Shown: positions 52,836 to 61,675, counted from the first letter of the stretch. The stretch is DNA of 64,000 nt from Acidobacteriota bacterium (GCA_018269075.1 JAFDVJ010000026.1:68172-132171), one strand, 5' to 3'. Program-made: numbers and translations. Notes: generated by a model not told the origin, from the sequence alone.

Positions 52836-52967
52836 AAAATCAAACTCAATCTCCTTGACGGTCACGTTTTTCGATTTAATTTTTGTGCCGTCAATTATAA
52901 GACCGCCGGAATTTTTAGAATTTGCGGTACGATTATGTTGTTTTGCAGAAAATAACAAATATTTTTA

Positions 52968-53251
52968 TCCGGAAGGTGTTTTTTTCGGGTCGGAAGGTGT
53001 TTTTTTCGAGTCGGAAGCTGTATTTTTCGGGTCGGAGGCTGTGTTTTTCGAGTCGGAAGCTGTATTTTTCGAGTCGGAGGCTGTGTTTTTCGAGTCGGAA
53101 GCTGTTTTTTTGCATTCGGAAGCTGTGTTTTTCGAGTCGGAAGCTGTGTTTTTGTATTCGGAAGCTGTATTTTTGCACTCGGAAGGTGTGTTTTTGCATT
53201 CGGAAGCTGTGTTTTTGCATTCGGAAGGTGTATTTTTGCACTCGGAAGCCA
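52968..53251. repeat. Tandem array of ~13 units of 21 bp
   Basis: The unit has the core CGGAAGCTGT and a tail TTTTTCGAGT or TTTTTGCATT. Two tail types alternate irregularly. All frames are open for long distances because 21 is a multiple of three, but no start or ribosome site supports translation. There are no unique spacers. Confidence 0.9.
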
Positions 53252-53348
53252 GAGTCGTTCGACACGGTAATTGACCGGACCGGCGATTCGTTCGTGAACC
53301 GTATTTTCGATCAAATCGGAATTGTCAGCCCGGCGAACGGTTGTTTCT

Positions 53349-53411
53349 GATCCACCAAAAACACCAAAAACACTAAATTTCTTTCGTGTTTTTTCGTGTT
53401 TTTAGTGGATC
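53349..53411. repeat. CCACCAAAAACACC inverted repeat
   Basis: Arms from GATCCACCAAAAACACC (53349-53373) and GTGTTTTTAGTGGATC (to 53411). Third copy of this family; its flank GAACGGTTGTTT resembles that of the copy at 51985. Confidence 0.85.
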
Positions 53412-53488
53412 GTTTAAGAACGCTCGCGGGTTTAACGCTCATTATTCCGGCAAGTTTTGTCACACACTATAATATCGAATAAAGCGCA

Positions 53489-53545
53489 GCGTCGGTTCGC
53501 GCTGGCGCGCTCAATGCAACCGGGACGGCCAGCACGAACCGACGC
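53489..53545. other. Long hairpin, possible small RNA
   Basis: Arms 53489-53506 and 53528-53545 pair with one mismatch, with a 21-nt loop. TATAAT occurs about 20 bases upstream (near 53470). The following sequence has TTTTTAT at 53567. Whether it is transcribed alone is unknown. Confidence 0.45.
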
Positions 53546-53659
53546 CGCCGCGTTCCGAAGGAGTTTTTATAACTGTTGACGGTGTTATGCCCGGGCGTTT
53601 CGGATTTTTATGGAAGCCGAAGGGAAATGCAGCGCCTGACGCCGCGTTGGCGGCGTTTG

Positions 53660-53682
53660 CCGGCCGAGATGCCGGCGCTCCT
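53660..53682. repeat. GGAGCGCCGGCATC element end (reversed)
   Basis: Reverse copy of the element end, reading GCCGGCCGAGATGCCGGCGCTCC, touching the stop of the desulfurase-like gene. Confidence 0.75.
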
Positions 53683-54932
53683 TAAGTCGTGCCGGCGAGC
53701 TGGCGGACGGCTTCGATGAGGCGGGCGATCTCTTCGAAGTTCGTGTAGCAGGCGAGGCCGGCGCGGACTAAGCCGGCGGGCGCGAGGCCATATTTTTCGA
53801 CGACCGTCATCGCGTAGAAATCGCCGTGCGACGCGAAGAGGCCGCGGGCGGCGAGCGCTTCGGCGACTTTTTGCGCGGGCATCCCGTCGATCGTGAAGGC
53901 GAGCGTCGGCGTCCGGCGCGCGGCGGGCGGCGGGCCGTAGAGCCGGACGCCGCGCGTTTCGCCGAGCTCGTTCCAGAGCGTCGTAAAGAGCTTCATCTTG
54001 CGCGCGTGGACGGCGGCGTACGCGTTTTCGAGCCGCGCGCGGCGCGTTTCGCCGGCTGCGAGCGACGCGAGAAAATCGACGGCGGCGGCCGCGCCGGCGA
54101 TCGATTCGTGGCTCTGCGTGCCGGTCTCGGCGCGTTCGGGCGCGTTGTCGGGCGCGGGTTTCAGTTTGGGGAAGTCGATCCGTTCGAGCATTTCCTGCCG
54201 CCCGTAAAGAATGCCGATGTGCGGGCCGTAGAATTTATAGGCCGAGCAGGCCAGAAAGTCGCAGCCGATCGCCTGGACGTCGATCGATTCGTGGGCCGCG
54301 AAATGGACGGCGTCGACGAAGCTCATCGTCCCGTTGGCGCGGGCGAGCGCGCAGGCGCGGGCGACGTCCGAGACGGTGCCGATCGCGTTCGACGCCGCGC
54401 CGATCGCGACGAGCCGCGTTTTCGCGTTCAGCAGATTTTCGAGCTCGCCGAATTCGAGCGTCCCGCTCTCGATGTCGACGGGGACGACGCGGATCCTGAC
54501 ATTGCGTTCTTTTTCGAGGCTCCGCCACGTGTCGACGTTGGCGTGATGGTCGAGCTCGGTGACGATCAGCTCGTCGCCGGCTTTGAAATCGCGGCCCAGC
54601 GCGCGCGCCAGGTGAAACGTGAGCGACGTCATATTCTGTCCGAACGCGATTTCCGACGGCGCGGCGTTGAGAAAATCGGCCAGCGCCGCGCGCGCGCCGG
54701 CGATGATCGCGTCGGTTTCGCTGCTCGTCGGGTAAGCCCAGTGCGAATTGGCGTTGTGGTTGAAAAGATAATCGGTCATCGCCGCGACCACGCCGCGCGG
54801 GACCTGCGTCCCGCCGGGACCGTCGAAATAGGCGACCGGAAAGCCGTTGTGAATGCGGTTCAGAGCGGGAAAATGGGCGCGGATCTCGTCGACGGATCGT
54901 TCGCCGGGCGTCGTTGGTTGTTCGTTGATCAT
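53682..54932 (-). CDS. Cysteine desulfurase-like PLP enzyme (class V aminotransferase)
   Basis: This 416-aa PLP-dependent enzyme belongs to the cysteine-desulfurase-like family (TIGR01976 type). The segment VAYFDGPGGTQVPRGVVAAM is the typical opening. LDHHANVDTWR binds the substrate or cofactor, VDAVHFAAHE contains the cofactor Asp/His, and the PLP lysine is in CSAYKFYGPHIG (about residue 231). The C-terminal domain ends with RAGLACYTNFEE. No Cys-containing active loop of the IscS type is obvious, so it may act as a selenocysteine lyase, desulfurase or other PLP enzyme. No Fe-S or thiolation genes are next to it. Confidence 0.9.
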   Translation of the reverse strand: MINEQPTTPGERSVDEIRAHFPALNRIHNGFPVAYFDGPGGTQVPRGVVAAMTDYLFNHNANSHWAYPTSSETDAIIAGARAALADFLNAAPSEIAFGQNMTSLTFHLARALGRDFKAGDELIVTELDHHANVDTWRSLEKERNVRIRVVPVDIESGTLEFGELENLLNAKTRLVAIGAASNAIGTVSDVARACALARANGTMSFVDAVHFAAHESIDVQAIGCDFLACSAYKFYGPHIGILYGRQEMLERIDFPKLKPAPDNAPERAETGTQSHESIAGAAAAVDFLASLAAGETRRARLENAYAAVHARKMKLFTTLWNELGETRGVRLYGPPPAARRTPTLAFTIDGMPAQKVAEALAARGLFASHGDFYAMTVVEKYGLAPAGLVRAGLACYTNFEEIARLIEAVRQLAGTT

Positions 54933-54936
54933 CGTT

Positions 54937-55038
54937 CGTCGTTCGTCGTTTTTTATTTGGTGTCGTCTGTTACGGCAGCCATTATTTTAACGGAAAGCCG
55001 CCGCCAACGACAATCGACGAACGACGAACGACTGACGA
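54937..55038. repeat. Inverted pair of CGTTCGT heptamer arrays
   Basis: CGTTCGT units at 54931-54950 face ACGAACG units at 55010-55038, in the gap upstream of the desulfurase-like gene. Confidence 0.85.
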
Positions 55039-55096
55039 TTGTCCTGAGTCTTTGGTGTTAACAGGATTTTATGAATCGGAAGATGCGGCCGATGTT

Positions 55097-55375
55097 ATTT
55101 GAAAAATAAATCCTTAAAAAGCCTGTTAACAGGCGAAAGAATATAGCTGCAGGCGCCAGCCTGTAGACCGGCGCGCCCGCCAAACCCGAGCCTGCCCGCA
55201 GGCGACAGAAGAAAGACGTTTATTAATAAAGACCGTTCGGGGTTATCGCAAAACTTCTGTCGCCTGTAAACAGGCTCAAATTCGTATTCGGCCGCTGACT
55301 ACAGGCTCGCGCCTGCAGCTAAAATCTTTCGCCTGTTCCACAGGCTTTTTAAGGATTTTATTTGTCAAAATACAT
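55097..55375. mobile_element. MITE-like inverted-repeat element
   Basis: The ends TTTGAAAAATAAATCCTTAA (55097 onward) and their near complement near 55375, then AAAAAGCCTGTTAACAGGCG and the matching GCCTGTTCCACAGGC, then GCTGCAGGCGC and its inverse. It shares the inner repeats with the element at 26986-27247. No coding sequence is inside. Confidence 0.8.
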
Positions 55376-55471
55376 CCTTTTAACACTAATCGTCCTGAGT
55401 CTGAAATCGTAACCCGTCGAACAGAAAACCGACTTAAGACTTAAGACTCAGGACTCAGGACTCGGAAAAAA

Positions 55472-56617
55472 TCAATCGCCGATCGTATAGGTGAAGCTGA
55501 CCTCGGTTTCGTCGGCCGCTTCGCCGTTGACGAGCCGCGAGAGCGTTCCCTTGAGGACGACTTCGTTCGAGTTCGGCGGAACGTCGGTGAAATTCGTCCG
55601 CGTAAAGGCGCCGGTAAAGCTGTAGCTGACGCCTTTGATGCTGATCGTCGTGAAAGTCAGCGTCTTGCCGCTGAGCTTCGGTTTGACGAGCACGTAGTCG
55701 TTCGAGGACTGTTTTTTCGGGCGGAGAAATCCGAAGAGCGGGCCGGGATTGCCGTCGTCGTCGGTCGTGCTCAGCATCAGGTGTTCGAGCTCGGCGAAGC
55801 CGCGCGGCAGCGCGGTTTTCGGGAAATAGAAGCCGGCGACGGCGTCGTTCGACGACGGCGCGGACGGCCCGGTGACGGTCGTCGCGGCGGCCGCCGGGAT
55901 GTCGAGATAGAGCGTGATCGTCACTTTTTTCTTCGACGTGTTGACGACCGACAGCATATGGTCGCCGGTCTTTTTGACGACGAATTCCTGCGGCTCTTTC
56001 GGACCCGAAGTCAGCGACGCGTCGGCCGCGCCGGGTTCGGTCAGATAAGCGGTGATGTCGCTGTCGCTGAAATCGTAGCCGACCGTGTATTCCATCTTCT
56101 GGCCTTTGCGGGCGTTGATCATAAAATTGATCGTGCCGTTGGCCGGGATGTCTTTGGTCAGCATCGTCGAAGTCTCGCCCTTGGCGAACTGGACGCGGAT
56201 CATATTGCCGGAATTCGAAGCGTTCGAGGGCGCGGTCGGGCCGCCGGCGTCTTCGAGGCTGATCCCGATCCGGAAGCTCGTCGCCTTGTTGCTGTTGTTG
56301 GAAACGGTCAGCGTATAGTCTTTCGAGACCTCGATCTCCATCTCGAACGGGTCGGTGTTCGGCTCGATCGAGATCTTGCCGAGATCCATCGATCCCTGGT
56401 TGGTGTCGTCGACCATACTGAGCGACAGCTTCTGGCCTTTTTTCGCGTAGAAAACGAAGGCCTTGCTGCTGTTGGCGGCGACTTTTTCCTCCCACACGAG
56501 CGAGTTCGAGCCTTCCTTGGCGAAATCGATCCGCTTCGGCGTCTGCGCGAAGGCGGCGAGGCCGCAAAACAGAACAACCAAGGTTCCGACAAAACTTTTA
56601 GCGATAATATTTTTCAT
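55472..56617 (-). CDS. Hypothetical secreted protein of 381 aa
   Basis: This protein has a signal peptide (GTLVVLFCGLAAFAQ) and two similar beta-rich stretches of ~115 residues each (about 25-130 and 140-240). The first begins KRIDFAKEGSNSLVWEEKV and the second IRVQFAKGETSTMLTKDI; both have an FVFYAKKGQKLSL/FMINARKGQKMEY segment. This is the pre-peptidase-like (PPC/inhibitor I78-type) pattern of secreted beta-sandwiches, so a carbohydrate or protein binding role is plausible. A third, unrelated region ends the protein. Function unknown. AGAAGA precedes the ATG at 56617. Confidence 0.82.
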   Translation of the reverse strand: MKNIIAKSFVGTLVVLFCGLAAFAQTPKRIDFAKEGSNSLVWEEKVAANSSKAFVFYAKKGQKLSLSMVDDTNQGSMDLGKISIEPNTDPFEMEIEVSKDYTLTVSNNSNKATSFRIGISLEDAGGPTAPSNASNSGNMIRVQFAKGETSTMLTKDIPANGTINFMINARKGQKMEYTVGYDFSDSDITAYLTEPGAADASLTSGPKEPQEFVVKKTGDHMLSVVNTSKKKVTITLYLDIPAAAATTVTGPSAPSSNDAVAGFYFPKTALPRGFAELEHLMLSTTDDDGNPGPLFGFLRPKKQSSNDYVLVKPKLSGKTLTFTTISIKGVSYSFTGAFTRTNFTDVPPNSNEVVLKGTLSRLVNGEAADETEVSFTYTIGD

Positions 56618-56968
56618 TTTTCTATCTTCTTTTACTGTAAATAATTGGGTCTTTGATCTTGGATCTATTTTGCGCCAAAAACGGGCCGCCGGCATCGTAG
56701 CTACCACTTATTTTTTCTAGGTGCTACTACTCATTTTGACGAATTGGAGCGCCGGCATCCTGCCCGTCCGCGCTCGAGCGAAGCGAGGAAGGCGCGAACG
56801 CTTGATTACGAGAAAGCGGCTTGAAAAACCTTTTGGCTTTCGGTTTATCGAGCCGCTTTCTTGGTTATCGAGCCGCTTTCTTGGTTATCGAGCGGGCGTC
56901 CGTCGGCGCTTCGCTGGACGGACGCGGCGGGCAGGGATGCCCGCGCTCCCGGTGGGCTCCCGGCAGTT
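56618..56968. other. Gap of ~350 bp with GGAGCGCCGGCATC element
   Basis: It contains the element at 56747-56951 and a short direct repeat (GGTTATCGAGCCGCTTTCTT) near 56835-56890. No gene is seen. Confidence 0.65.
56747..56951. repeat. Element with inverted GGAGCGCCGGCATC/CGGGCAGG ends
   Basis: The left end GGAGCGCCGGCATCCTGCCC and the right end GGGCAGGGATGCCCGCGCTC are imperfect inverted repeats around ~165 bp. It is related to the elements at 47996-48151 and 53660-53682. Confidence 0.75.
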
Positions 56969-58528
56969 TTATTCGAAGACGCGGTCGACCGGGGTGATCG
57001 TCACGTCGCCGGCTTTGACCGGGATCGGGAAGGTCTCGATGATCTTGTCCTCGTCGGTGATCTCCTTCGGCTTCGGCGCGGCGTAAGCGATCTTCGCCGG
57101 TTTGTTGTTGACGATCTCGTCGCGGAGGCCGTCGGCGTCTTTGGTGATCATCACGACGCGCATCTTGTTCGACGAAAGATAGGTCTTGATCGCCCGGTTG
57201 ACGTCGGCGAGCGTCAGCTTGGCGAGATTCTCCTTCATAAACTGGTTGTAGTTGCCGATGCCGTAGAATTTGCTGTCGAGCGCGTAGCCGAGCTCGGCGT
57301 CCTTGGTCTGCGTCAGGATGTTGACGTATTTCGACAAAAAGTTGCGCGTTTCCTCGAAGGTCTTCTGGTCGAGGCCGTTTTTGACCAGCTTGTCGAACTC
57401 GTAAAGCGCGGCGCGAAACGCGAAGTTGGCGTTTTGCGGCTCGACCGGGCGGATCCAGATCTGGAAGATCTGCATCCGGCGCGCGAGATTCGGGTCGGGC
57501 TCGAACTGGAACATCCCGCGCGGGAAATATTCGATGTAGGCGTAATCGCCGTAGTTCAAGCCGCGTTTCTCGCGGATCCGCTGGTAGAGATAGCTGTTCG
57601 ACGAGCGGTGCTGGCCGAAATAAGAGGCGACGAGCGCGAGCGCCGCGAAGTCTTTGCCGTTCGAGCGGTTGACGTCGATCGGAAAGCCCATCGAAACGGC
57701 GGTCGCGCGCGTTTCGCGCTTGACGATGTCGATCTTCATCCCGTCCGCCAAATTGGGAGCGGCGAGCTTGCGCATCTTTTGACCGCCGCGCGGCAGCTTC
57801 TGGAAATCGGCGAGCATCTGATTGGAAAACTTCGCGTCGAAGCCGCCGGCGAGGCCGATCACGAGATTGCCCTGCGTGTAGTTCTGCGCGTAGAAGTCCT
57901 TGACGTCCGAAAGCGTCAGCTTTTCGAGCGACGAGACGCGGCCGATCGTGTGATTTTCGTAGGCGGTGCCGGCGTAGATGATGTTGTAGAGCCGTTCCTT
58001 GCCGAGCTCCTCGTCGTTGCTCTCGCGGAGGTTCACTTTCAGAAAGTTGATCGCGTCTTCCTTAACGCGTTTGAAATCGTCCTCGCGAAAGCCCGGATCG
58101 AGCAGCATCTGGCGGACGATCGCGTAATATTTGGCGAGATTGTCGACGTGCGTCTGGCCGCTGAAGGTCGTCATCTCCTTGTCGGTCTGCGCGCCGAAGC
58201 CGGCCGCCATCGGATAGAATTCCTCGGTGATCTGATCGTAGGAGAGCGACTTCGTGCCGCCCTGCGAGAGCATCGCGGCGGTCAGCGCGGCGAGTCCTTC
58301 CTTGCCGGCCGGATCGTCGACCGAGCCGGTCAGAAACTGGATGCGGAACGAGACGACCGGCGATTTGCCGGGCTCGAAGACGGTCGCGATCTTTTCGACC
58401 GGGATCTTTTTGTCGAGCGGCAGCTTGCTTTTCTGCGCGAACGCCGACAGCGCGAAGGAGACGATCAGACCGGCGGCGAGCGCGGCGCGCCAAAGCTCAT
58501 TTTGCATTTTTAATTTTGAATTTTTCAT
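56969..58528 (-). CDS. M16 peptidase-like subunit without active site
   Basis: This 519-aa protein has the M16 fold but lacks the HxxEH zinc motif; the region TAAMLSQGGTKSLSYDQITEEF is where it would be. It resembles the non-catalytic partner that forms heterodimers with an active subunit, as in the mitochondrial processing peptidase. A signal peptide is visible (ALAAGLIVSFALSAFAQ). The ATG at 58528 follows the stop of the next gene directly; an internal ATG at residue 8 (MQNELWRA) is an alternative start because the first seven residues look like simple-sequence DNA. The pair may process exported proteins. Confidence 0.9.
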   Translation of the reverse strand: MKNSKLKMQNELWRAALAAGLIVSFALSAFAQKSKLPLDKKIPVEKIATVFEPGKSPVVSFRIQFLTGSVDDPAGKEGLAALTAAMLSQGGTKSLSYDQITEEFYPMAAGFGAQTDKEMTTFSGQTHVDNLAKYYAIVRQMLLDPGFREDDFKRVKEDAINFLKVNLRESNDEELGKERLYNIIYAGTAYENHTIGRVSSLEKLTLSDVKDFYAQNYTQGNLVIGLAGGFDAKFSNQMLADFQKLPRGGQKMRKLAAPNLADGMKIDIVKRETRATAVSMGFPIDVNRSNGKDFAALALVASYFGQHRSSNSYLYQRIREKRGLNYGDYAYIEYFPRGMFQFEPDPNLARRMQIFQIWIRPVEPQNANFAFRAALYEFDKLVKNGLDQKTFEETRNFLSKYVNILTQTKDAELGYALDSKFYGIGNYNQFMKENLAKLTLADVNRAIKTYLSSNKMRVVMITKDADGLRDEIVNNKPAKIAYAAPKPKEITDEDKIIETFPIPVKAGDVTITPVDRVFE

Positions 58529-59869
58529 TTATTTCGCACCTCCCTGTTTGGTCGCGAGCGTCAGGATCGTCCGGCTGTTTTCGGTGAAATACTTGGCGGC
58601 GAAGCGGCGAATGTCCTCGGGCGTGATCGAGTCGTAGAGCGCGAAGGTCTTGTCGACCGTGTCGGGCGAACGGCGGAGCGCGATGTACTGGGCGAGCGCG
58701 CCGGCGATCGATTCGTTGCTGTTCATCGCCTGGATAAAGCCGTAGCGCAGGCGCGAGCGCGTGTCGTCGAGCTTTTTCCGCGGGACGAGCTCCTTCGTGT
58801 AGCGTTCGAAGGTCTTGAGAAGCTCGGTTTTGATGTAGTCCATATCCTTGACGTCCTTGATCTGGGCGTAGGCCGTGAAGAGCTCGGGATCGATGTGATC
58901 GTCGGCGTCGGCCCCGATGAAGACGGCTTTCTGCTCCTGCAGGACGAGCTTCTGGTAGAGATCCGAGTTGTCGCCGAACGCGATGATCCTGAGCAGGTCG
59001 AGCGCGGCCTTGTCCTTTTCGGTTTCCGAGAAGGCCGGCGCGCGGAACGCGACCTGGACGATCGGCAGCGTCGCCGACGGCCAGTCCATATGCTTCGAGC
59101 GCGGGCCGTCCTGCGGTTTTTCGGCCGGGATCTCTGCTTTATAATCGCCGCGCTTCCAGTCGCCGAAATATTTTTTGACCATCGCGACGACGGCCGGGCC
59201 CTTGATGTCGCCGACGACGATGACGGTCGCGTTTTCGGGCCGGTAGAAACGGTTGAAGAACTTCCACGCGTACTCGTACTGGTTCGGATAGTCTTTGATG
59301 TCTTCGAGATAGCCCATCGTCGTGTGGCTGTAAGTGTGATTGCGGAAAGCGGTCTCGCGCATCACCTCGTACATCTTGAAGAACGGCGACGCGCTGTTTT
59401 TGTTGTATTCGCCGAGAACCGCGCCGGCCTCGGTCTTGAACTGTTCCTCGGAAAACTTGAGATGCTTGAAGCGGTCGGCTTCAAGCCGCATCACCGCGTC
59501 GAGATCCTCCTTGGCGAAGGTCTCGTGGTAGATCGTCTTGTCGTCCCACGTCGAGGCGTTCGACGACGCGCCGGCTTTTTTCATAATCGCGTCGAACGAT
59601 CCCGGCGGGTAGTTTTCGCTGCCGCGAAACATCAGGTGCTCGAAGAAATGCGCGTAGCCGCTCTTCTTTTCCTCGATCTCGTTGCGCGAGCCGGCGCCGA
59701 TGACGACGTAAAACGAGACGAGATTCGGGTAGTCGGTCGGGACGGTGACGATCCGGAGGCCGTTCGGCAGATCGGTCACCTGGTATTGATACGGAAAGAC
59801 CTTGCGCGTCTGCGCCGGCACGGCGACGGCGGCGAGCGCGAACAAAAGCAACAGAAATAATTTTTTCAT
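58529..59869 (-). CDS. M16 zinc metallopeptidase, active subunit
   Basis: This 446-aa periplasmic peptidase has a signal peptide (KKLFLLLLFALAAVAVPAQ) and the inverted zinc motif HFFEH (His74, Glu77, His78), followed by MFRGSENYPPG and the third ligand Glu in FKTEAGAVLGEY (about 154). The C-terminal half has the usual second M16 domain with RSRLRYGFIQAMN. Together with the HxxEH-less gene that follows without a gap it forms a two-subunit M16 protease. The start at 59869 gives the signal peptide; the upstream in-frame sequence contains the heptamer array. Confidence 0.93.
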   Translation of the reverse strand: MKKLFLLLLFALAAVAVPAQTRKVFPYQYQVTDLPNGLRIVTVPTDYPNLVSFYVVIGAGSRNEIEEKKSGYAHFFEHLMFRGSENYPPGSFDAIMKKAGASSNASTWDDKTIYHETFAKEDLDAVMRLEADRFKHLKFSEEQFKTEAGAVLGEYNKNSASPFFKMYEVMRETAFRNHTYSHTTMGYLEDIKDYPNQYEYAWKFFNRFYRPENATVIVVGDIKGPAVVAMVKKYFGDWKRGDYKAEIPAEKPQDGPRSKHMDWPSATLPIVQVAFRAPAFSETEKDKAALDLLRIIAFGDNSDLYQKLVLQEQKAVFIGADADDHIDPELFTAYAQIKDVKDMDYIKTELLKTFERYTKELVPRKKLDDTRSRLRYGFIQAMNSNESIAGALAQYIALRRSPDTVDKTFALYDSITPEDIRRFAAKYFTENSRTILTLATKQGGAK

Positions 59870-59884
59870 AAAATTGGTTCGAAT

Positions 59885-59912
59885 TCGGATTTCGGATTTC
59901 GGATTTCGGATT
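59885..59912. repeat. Heptamer array (GGATTTC)n
   Basis: Four units upstream of the M16 gene. Confidence 0.9.
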
Positions 59913-60175
59913 TGCTTCCCGGCGGACCAGCGCCGATGTTCGCAAAGCCGTCCGTTGTGTAAATAATGCCGGTTTTTCAATCGGAAACGGTTTCAGGATA
60001 GCAGAAGAGCGGGGCGATTTAAACCGTCGCCGCGAGGGGCGGAAAGAATCGGGAAGGCAGCCATTTAGAGCGGCGAAAACGGGCTGCGCGGCGAAAAATT
60101 GGGACTTCCGATTTCGGATTTCGGATCATTGCCGTTAAAAAGATCGGCAATTGGGATTTCGGTTCTTTTAATAGG

Positions 60176-60261
60176 CCGCGGACAAACGCGGATTCAGCGG
60201 ATTTTCGCGGATAATTTTAAAATAAATCCGCGAAAATCCGCTGAATCCGCGTCATCCGCGG
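60176..60261. repeat. Inverted repeat with CCGCG arms
   Basis: Arms 60176-60212 (CCGCGGACAAACGCGGATTC onward) and 60226-60261 pair closely around a short AT loop. No other copy is seen in this window. Confidence 0.85.
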
Positions 60262-60415
60262 GCTATCAAACTAATCATTCACAGTGCTTTCAATCTTTTT
60301 AACGGTAACGGTTTCGGATTGCCTGGCGGCGGAGGGTTCGAGTTTTTAGAGATAATTAAAGAGCGTGCGATCCCCAAACGGAACGCACGCTTCTTTTTGT
60401 GGTTTGCGGTTCGGG

Positions 60416-61267
60416 TTATTTCGACCGGCTGTAGCATTCGTCGCCTTCGATGCAGAGCTCGCGGCGGCCGTTTTCGGTTTGCAAACGGATCTTCAGCGTT
60501 TCGGTTTTGGCGGGTCTCGTTTTCGTGTAGTTGTTGGCCCGGTCGCACGAAAAATCGCGCGTGAATTTTTCGGGCTGCCAGCTGATCGTCAGCGAGTCGC
60601 CGCTCAGCGACGCCTGGCCCCGGACGAGCCGGAAGATCTGCTGGTTGCAGCCGCCCGCCATCACGTTCATAATGCCGGTGAACTCGACGCGGCCGTCGGC
60701 CGAAAATTTATACGTGAAGCGCGAGCCGTTGCTGCCGAGATAACTGCCGTTCGTGCCCCACGTGCTCGAACCCGAACGCGACCAGACCCATTCGCCGGCG
60801 AGCGCGGAAAGATCGCCGACGGCGTCGCCCGGGGTTTCGGGGCCGTCGTCGTTCGCCGGCGTCGATGCGCCCTCGTAGACCGCGAGCAGCAGGCGGGCTT
60901 CGGCATCATCCTGACGGCGGAGCTGTTCGACGAAGCTCTCGTTGAATTTTTCGCGGACGCGGGCCTGCTCATCTTCGTCCTTCGTGCGGATCGCGGCAAA
61001 GGTCGCCGCGAGATCGTCGAAGCCCTTGCGCGTGCCGGCCGGATCGGCCTTGAACTGTTCGATCTTGATCGACCGGTAGTCGCCGCGCTGGCCGGCCGTG
61101 AACTGCTTCTGAAACGCCCATTCGAAAAATTCGATCGTCCGGTCGATGTCGGACTGTCTGAGACTCTGCGCGCCGGCGCGGGCCAGCGTCGGCTCGCTTT
61201 GCGCGGCCGCGCCGAGCGCCGTCAATGTCGATAAAACGAGTAAAAGTAAGATTTTCGATTTGTTCAT
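60416..61267 (-). CDS. Hypothetical secreted protein of 283 aa
   Basis: I do not recognise the family. It has a signal peptide (ILLLLVLSTLTALGAAAQ). A helical region (about 30-135) has FEWAFQKQFTAGQRGDYRSI and DDLAATFAAIRTKDE, and the C-terminal ~110 residues (about 155-270) form a beta-rich module with GEWVWSRSGSSTWGTNGSY and Cys pairs (GGCNQQ, FSCDR, CIEGDECY), probably a disulfide-bonded sandwich. Secretion is likely; function unknown. A GGGGAAGAA ribosome site precedes the ATG. Confidence 0.8.
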   Translation of the reverse strand: MNKSKILLLLVLSTLTALGAAAQSEPTLARAGAQSLRQSDIDRTIEFFEWAFQKQFTAGQRGDYRSIKIEQFKADPAGTRKGFDDLAATFAAIRTKDEDEQARVREKFNESFVEQLRRQDDAEARLLLAVYEGASTPANDDGPETPGDAVGDLSALAGEWVWSRSGSSTWGTNGSYLGSNGSRFTYKFSADGRVEFTGIMNVMAGGCNQQIFRLVRGQASLSGDSLTISWQPEKFTRDFSCDRANNYTKTRPAKTETLKIRLQTENGRRELCIEGDECYSRSK

Positions 61268-61675
61268 AATTTCTTCCCCTGTTCGATGCGGGCCGAAAGT
61301 TATCGTCCCCGACTGTAAAGCGCAGCCGGCGGGGAAAAAGTATCAGTTCGCCATAAAAAAATAACTGGCATCGAAAAACGCCCGCGCGGCATCATTAGCT
61401 GTCGGACTTTCCCCGATTTTCAGCCGATTACGGTAAAAATAACGACCGCCGAAGCGGCCCGAAAAAGAAAAATTTCCGCCGTCCGGATTTCCGGCAAATG
61501 ATAGTCAGCCGACGACTTAAATTTGCCCGCGCGGGCGGCGGCGCGAACTCTTGCGCCGGTCTCCGGCCGGCAGGCGCGGGCGTTTCGATAATTTCTTCTT
61601 GTAATTTCTTAGGTTATAGTGTATAAATCATAGCGGACAAAACATTTCTTGTTTTTTTGACATAGGAGGTCTTTA
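61268..61675. other. Gap of ~410 bp upstream of the glycine-zipper gene
   Basis: Mostly featureless, with a promoter at 61599-61627 and a G/C-rich stretch at 61520-61580. It also serves the minus-strand gene at 60416. Confidence 0.6.
61599..61627 (+). promoter_or_regulatory. Probable promoter of the glycine-zipper gene
   Basis: TTGTAA (61599-61604), a 17-base spacer and TATAAA (61622-61627) lie ~45 bases before the ATG. A strong AGGAGG follows at about 61664. Confidence 0.65.

Larger units (their letters stand above)
52836..53681. other. Gap of ~850 bp made of repeats
   Basis: It holds a 21-bp array (52968-53251), an AAAACACC palindrome (53349-53411), a long hairpin (53489-53545) and a reversed GGAGCGCCGGCATC end (53660-53682). 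No credible gene is present. Confidence 0.7.
59870..60415. other. Gap of ~545 bp with heptamers and a CCGCG inverted repeat
   Basis: It contains a GGATTTC array at 59885-59912, a short heptamer tract at 60107-60124 and the inverted repeat 60176-60261. The end of the following gene lies at 60416. No gene is seen. Confidence 0.65.

Noticed and set aside
52968..53251. CRISPR array
   Set aside because: Units are contiguous and differ by point changes; there are no spacers.
52558..53274. Plus-strand frame with FESEAVF repeats
   Set aside because: Same cause at the second 21-bp array; the other strand is equally open.
53590..53685. Small gene ending in AGRDAGAP
   Set aside because: The C-terminal part is the translated GGAGCGCCGGCATC element; no ribosome site.
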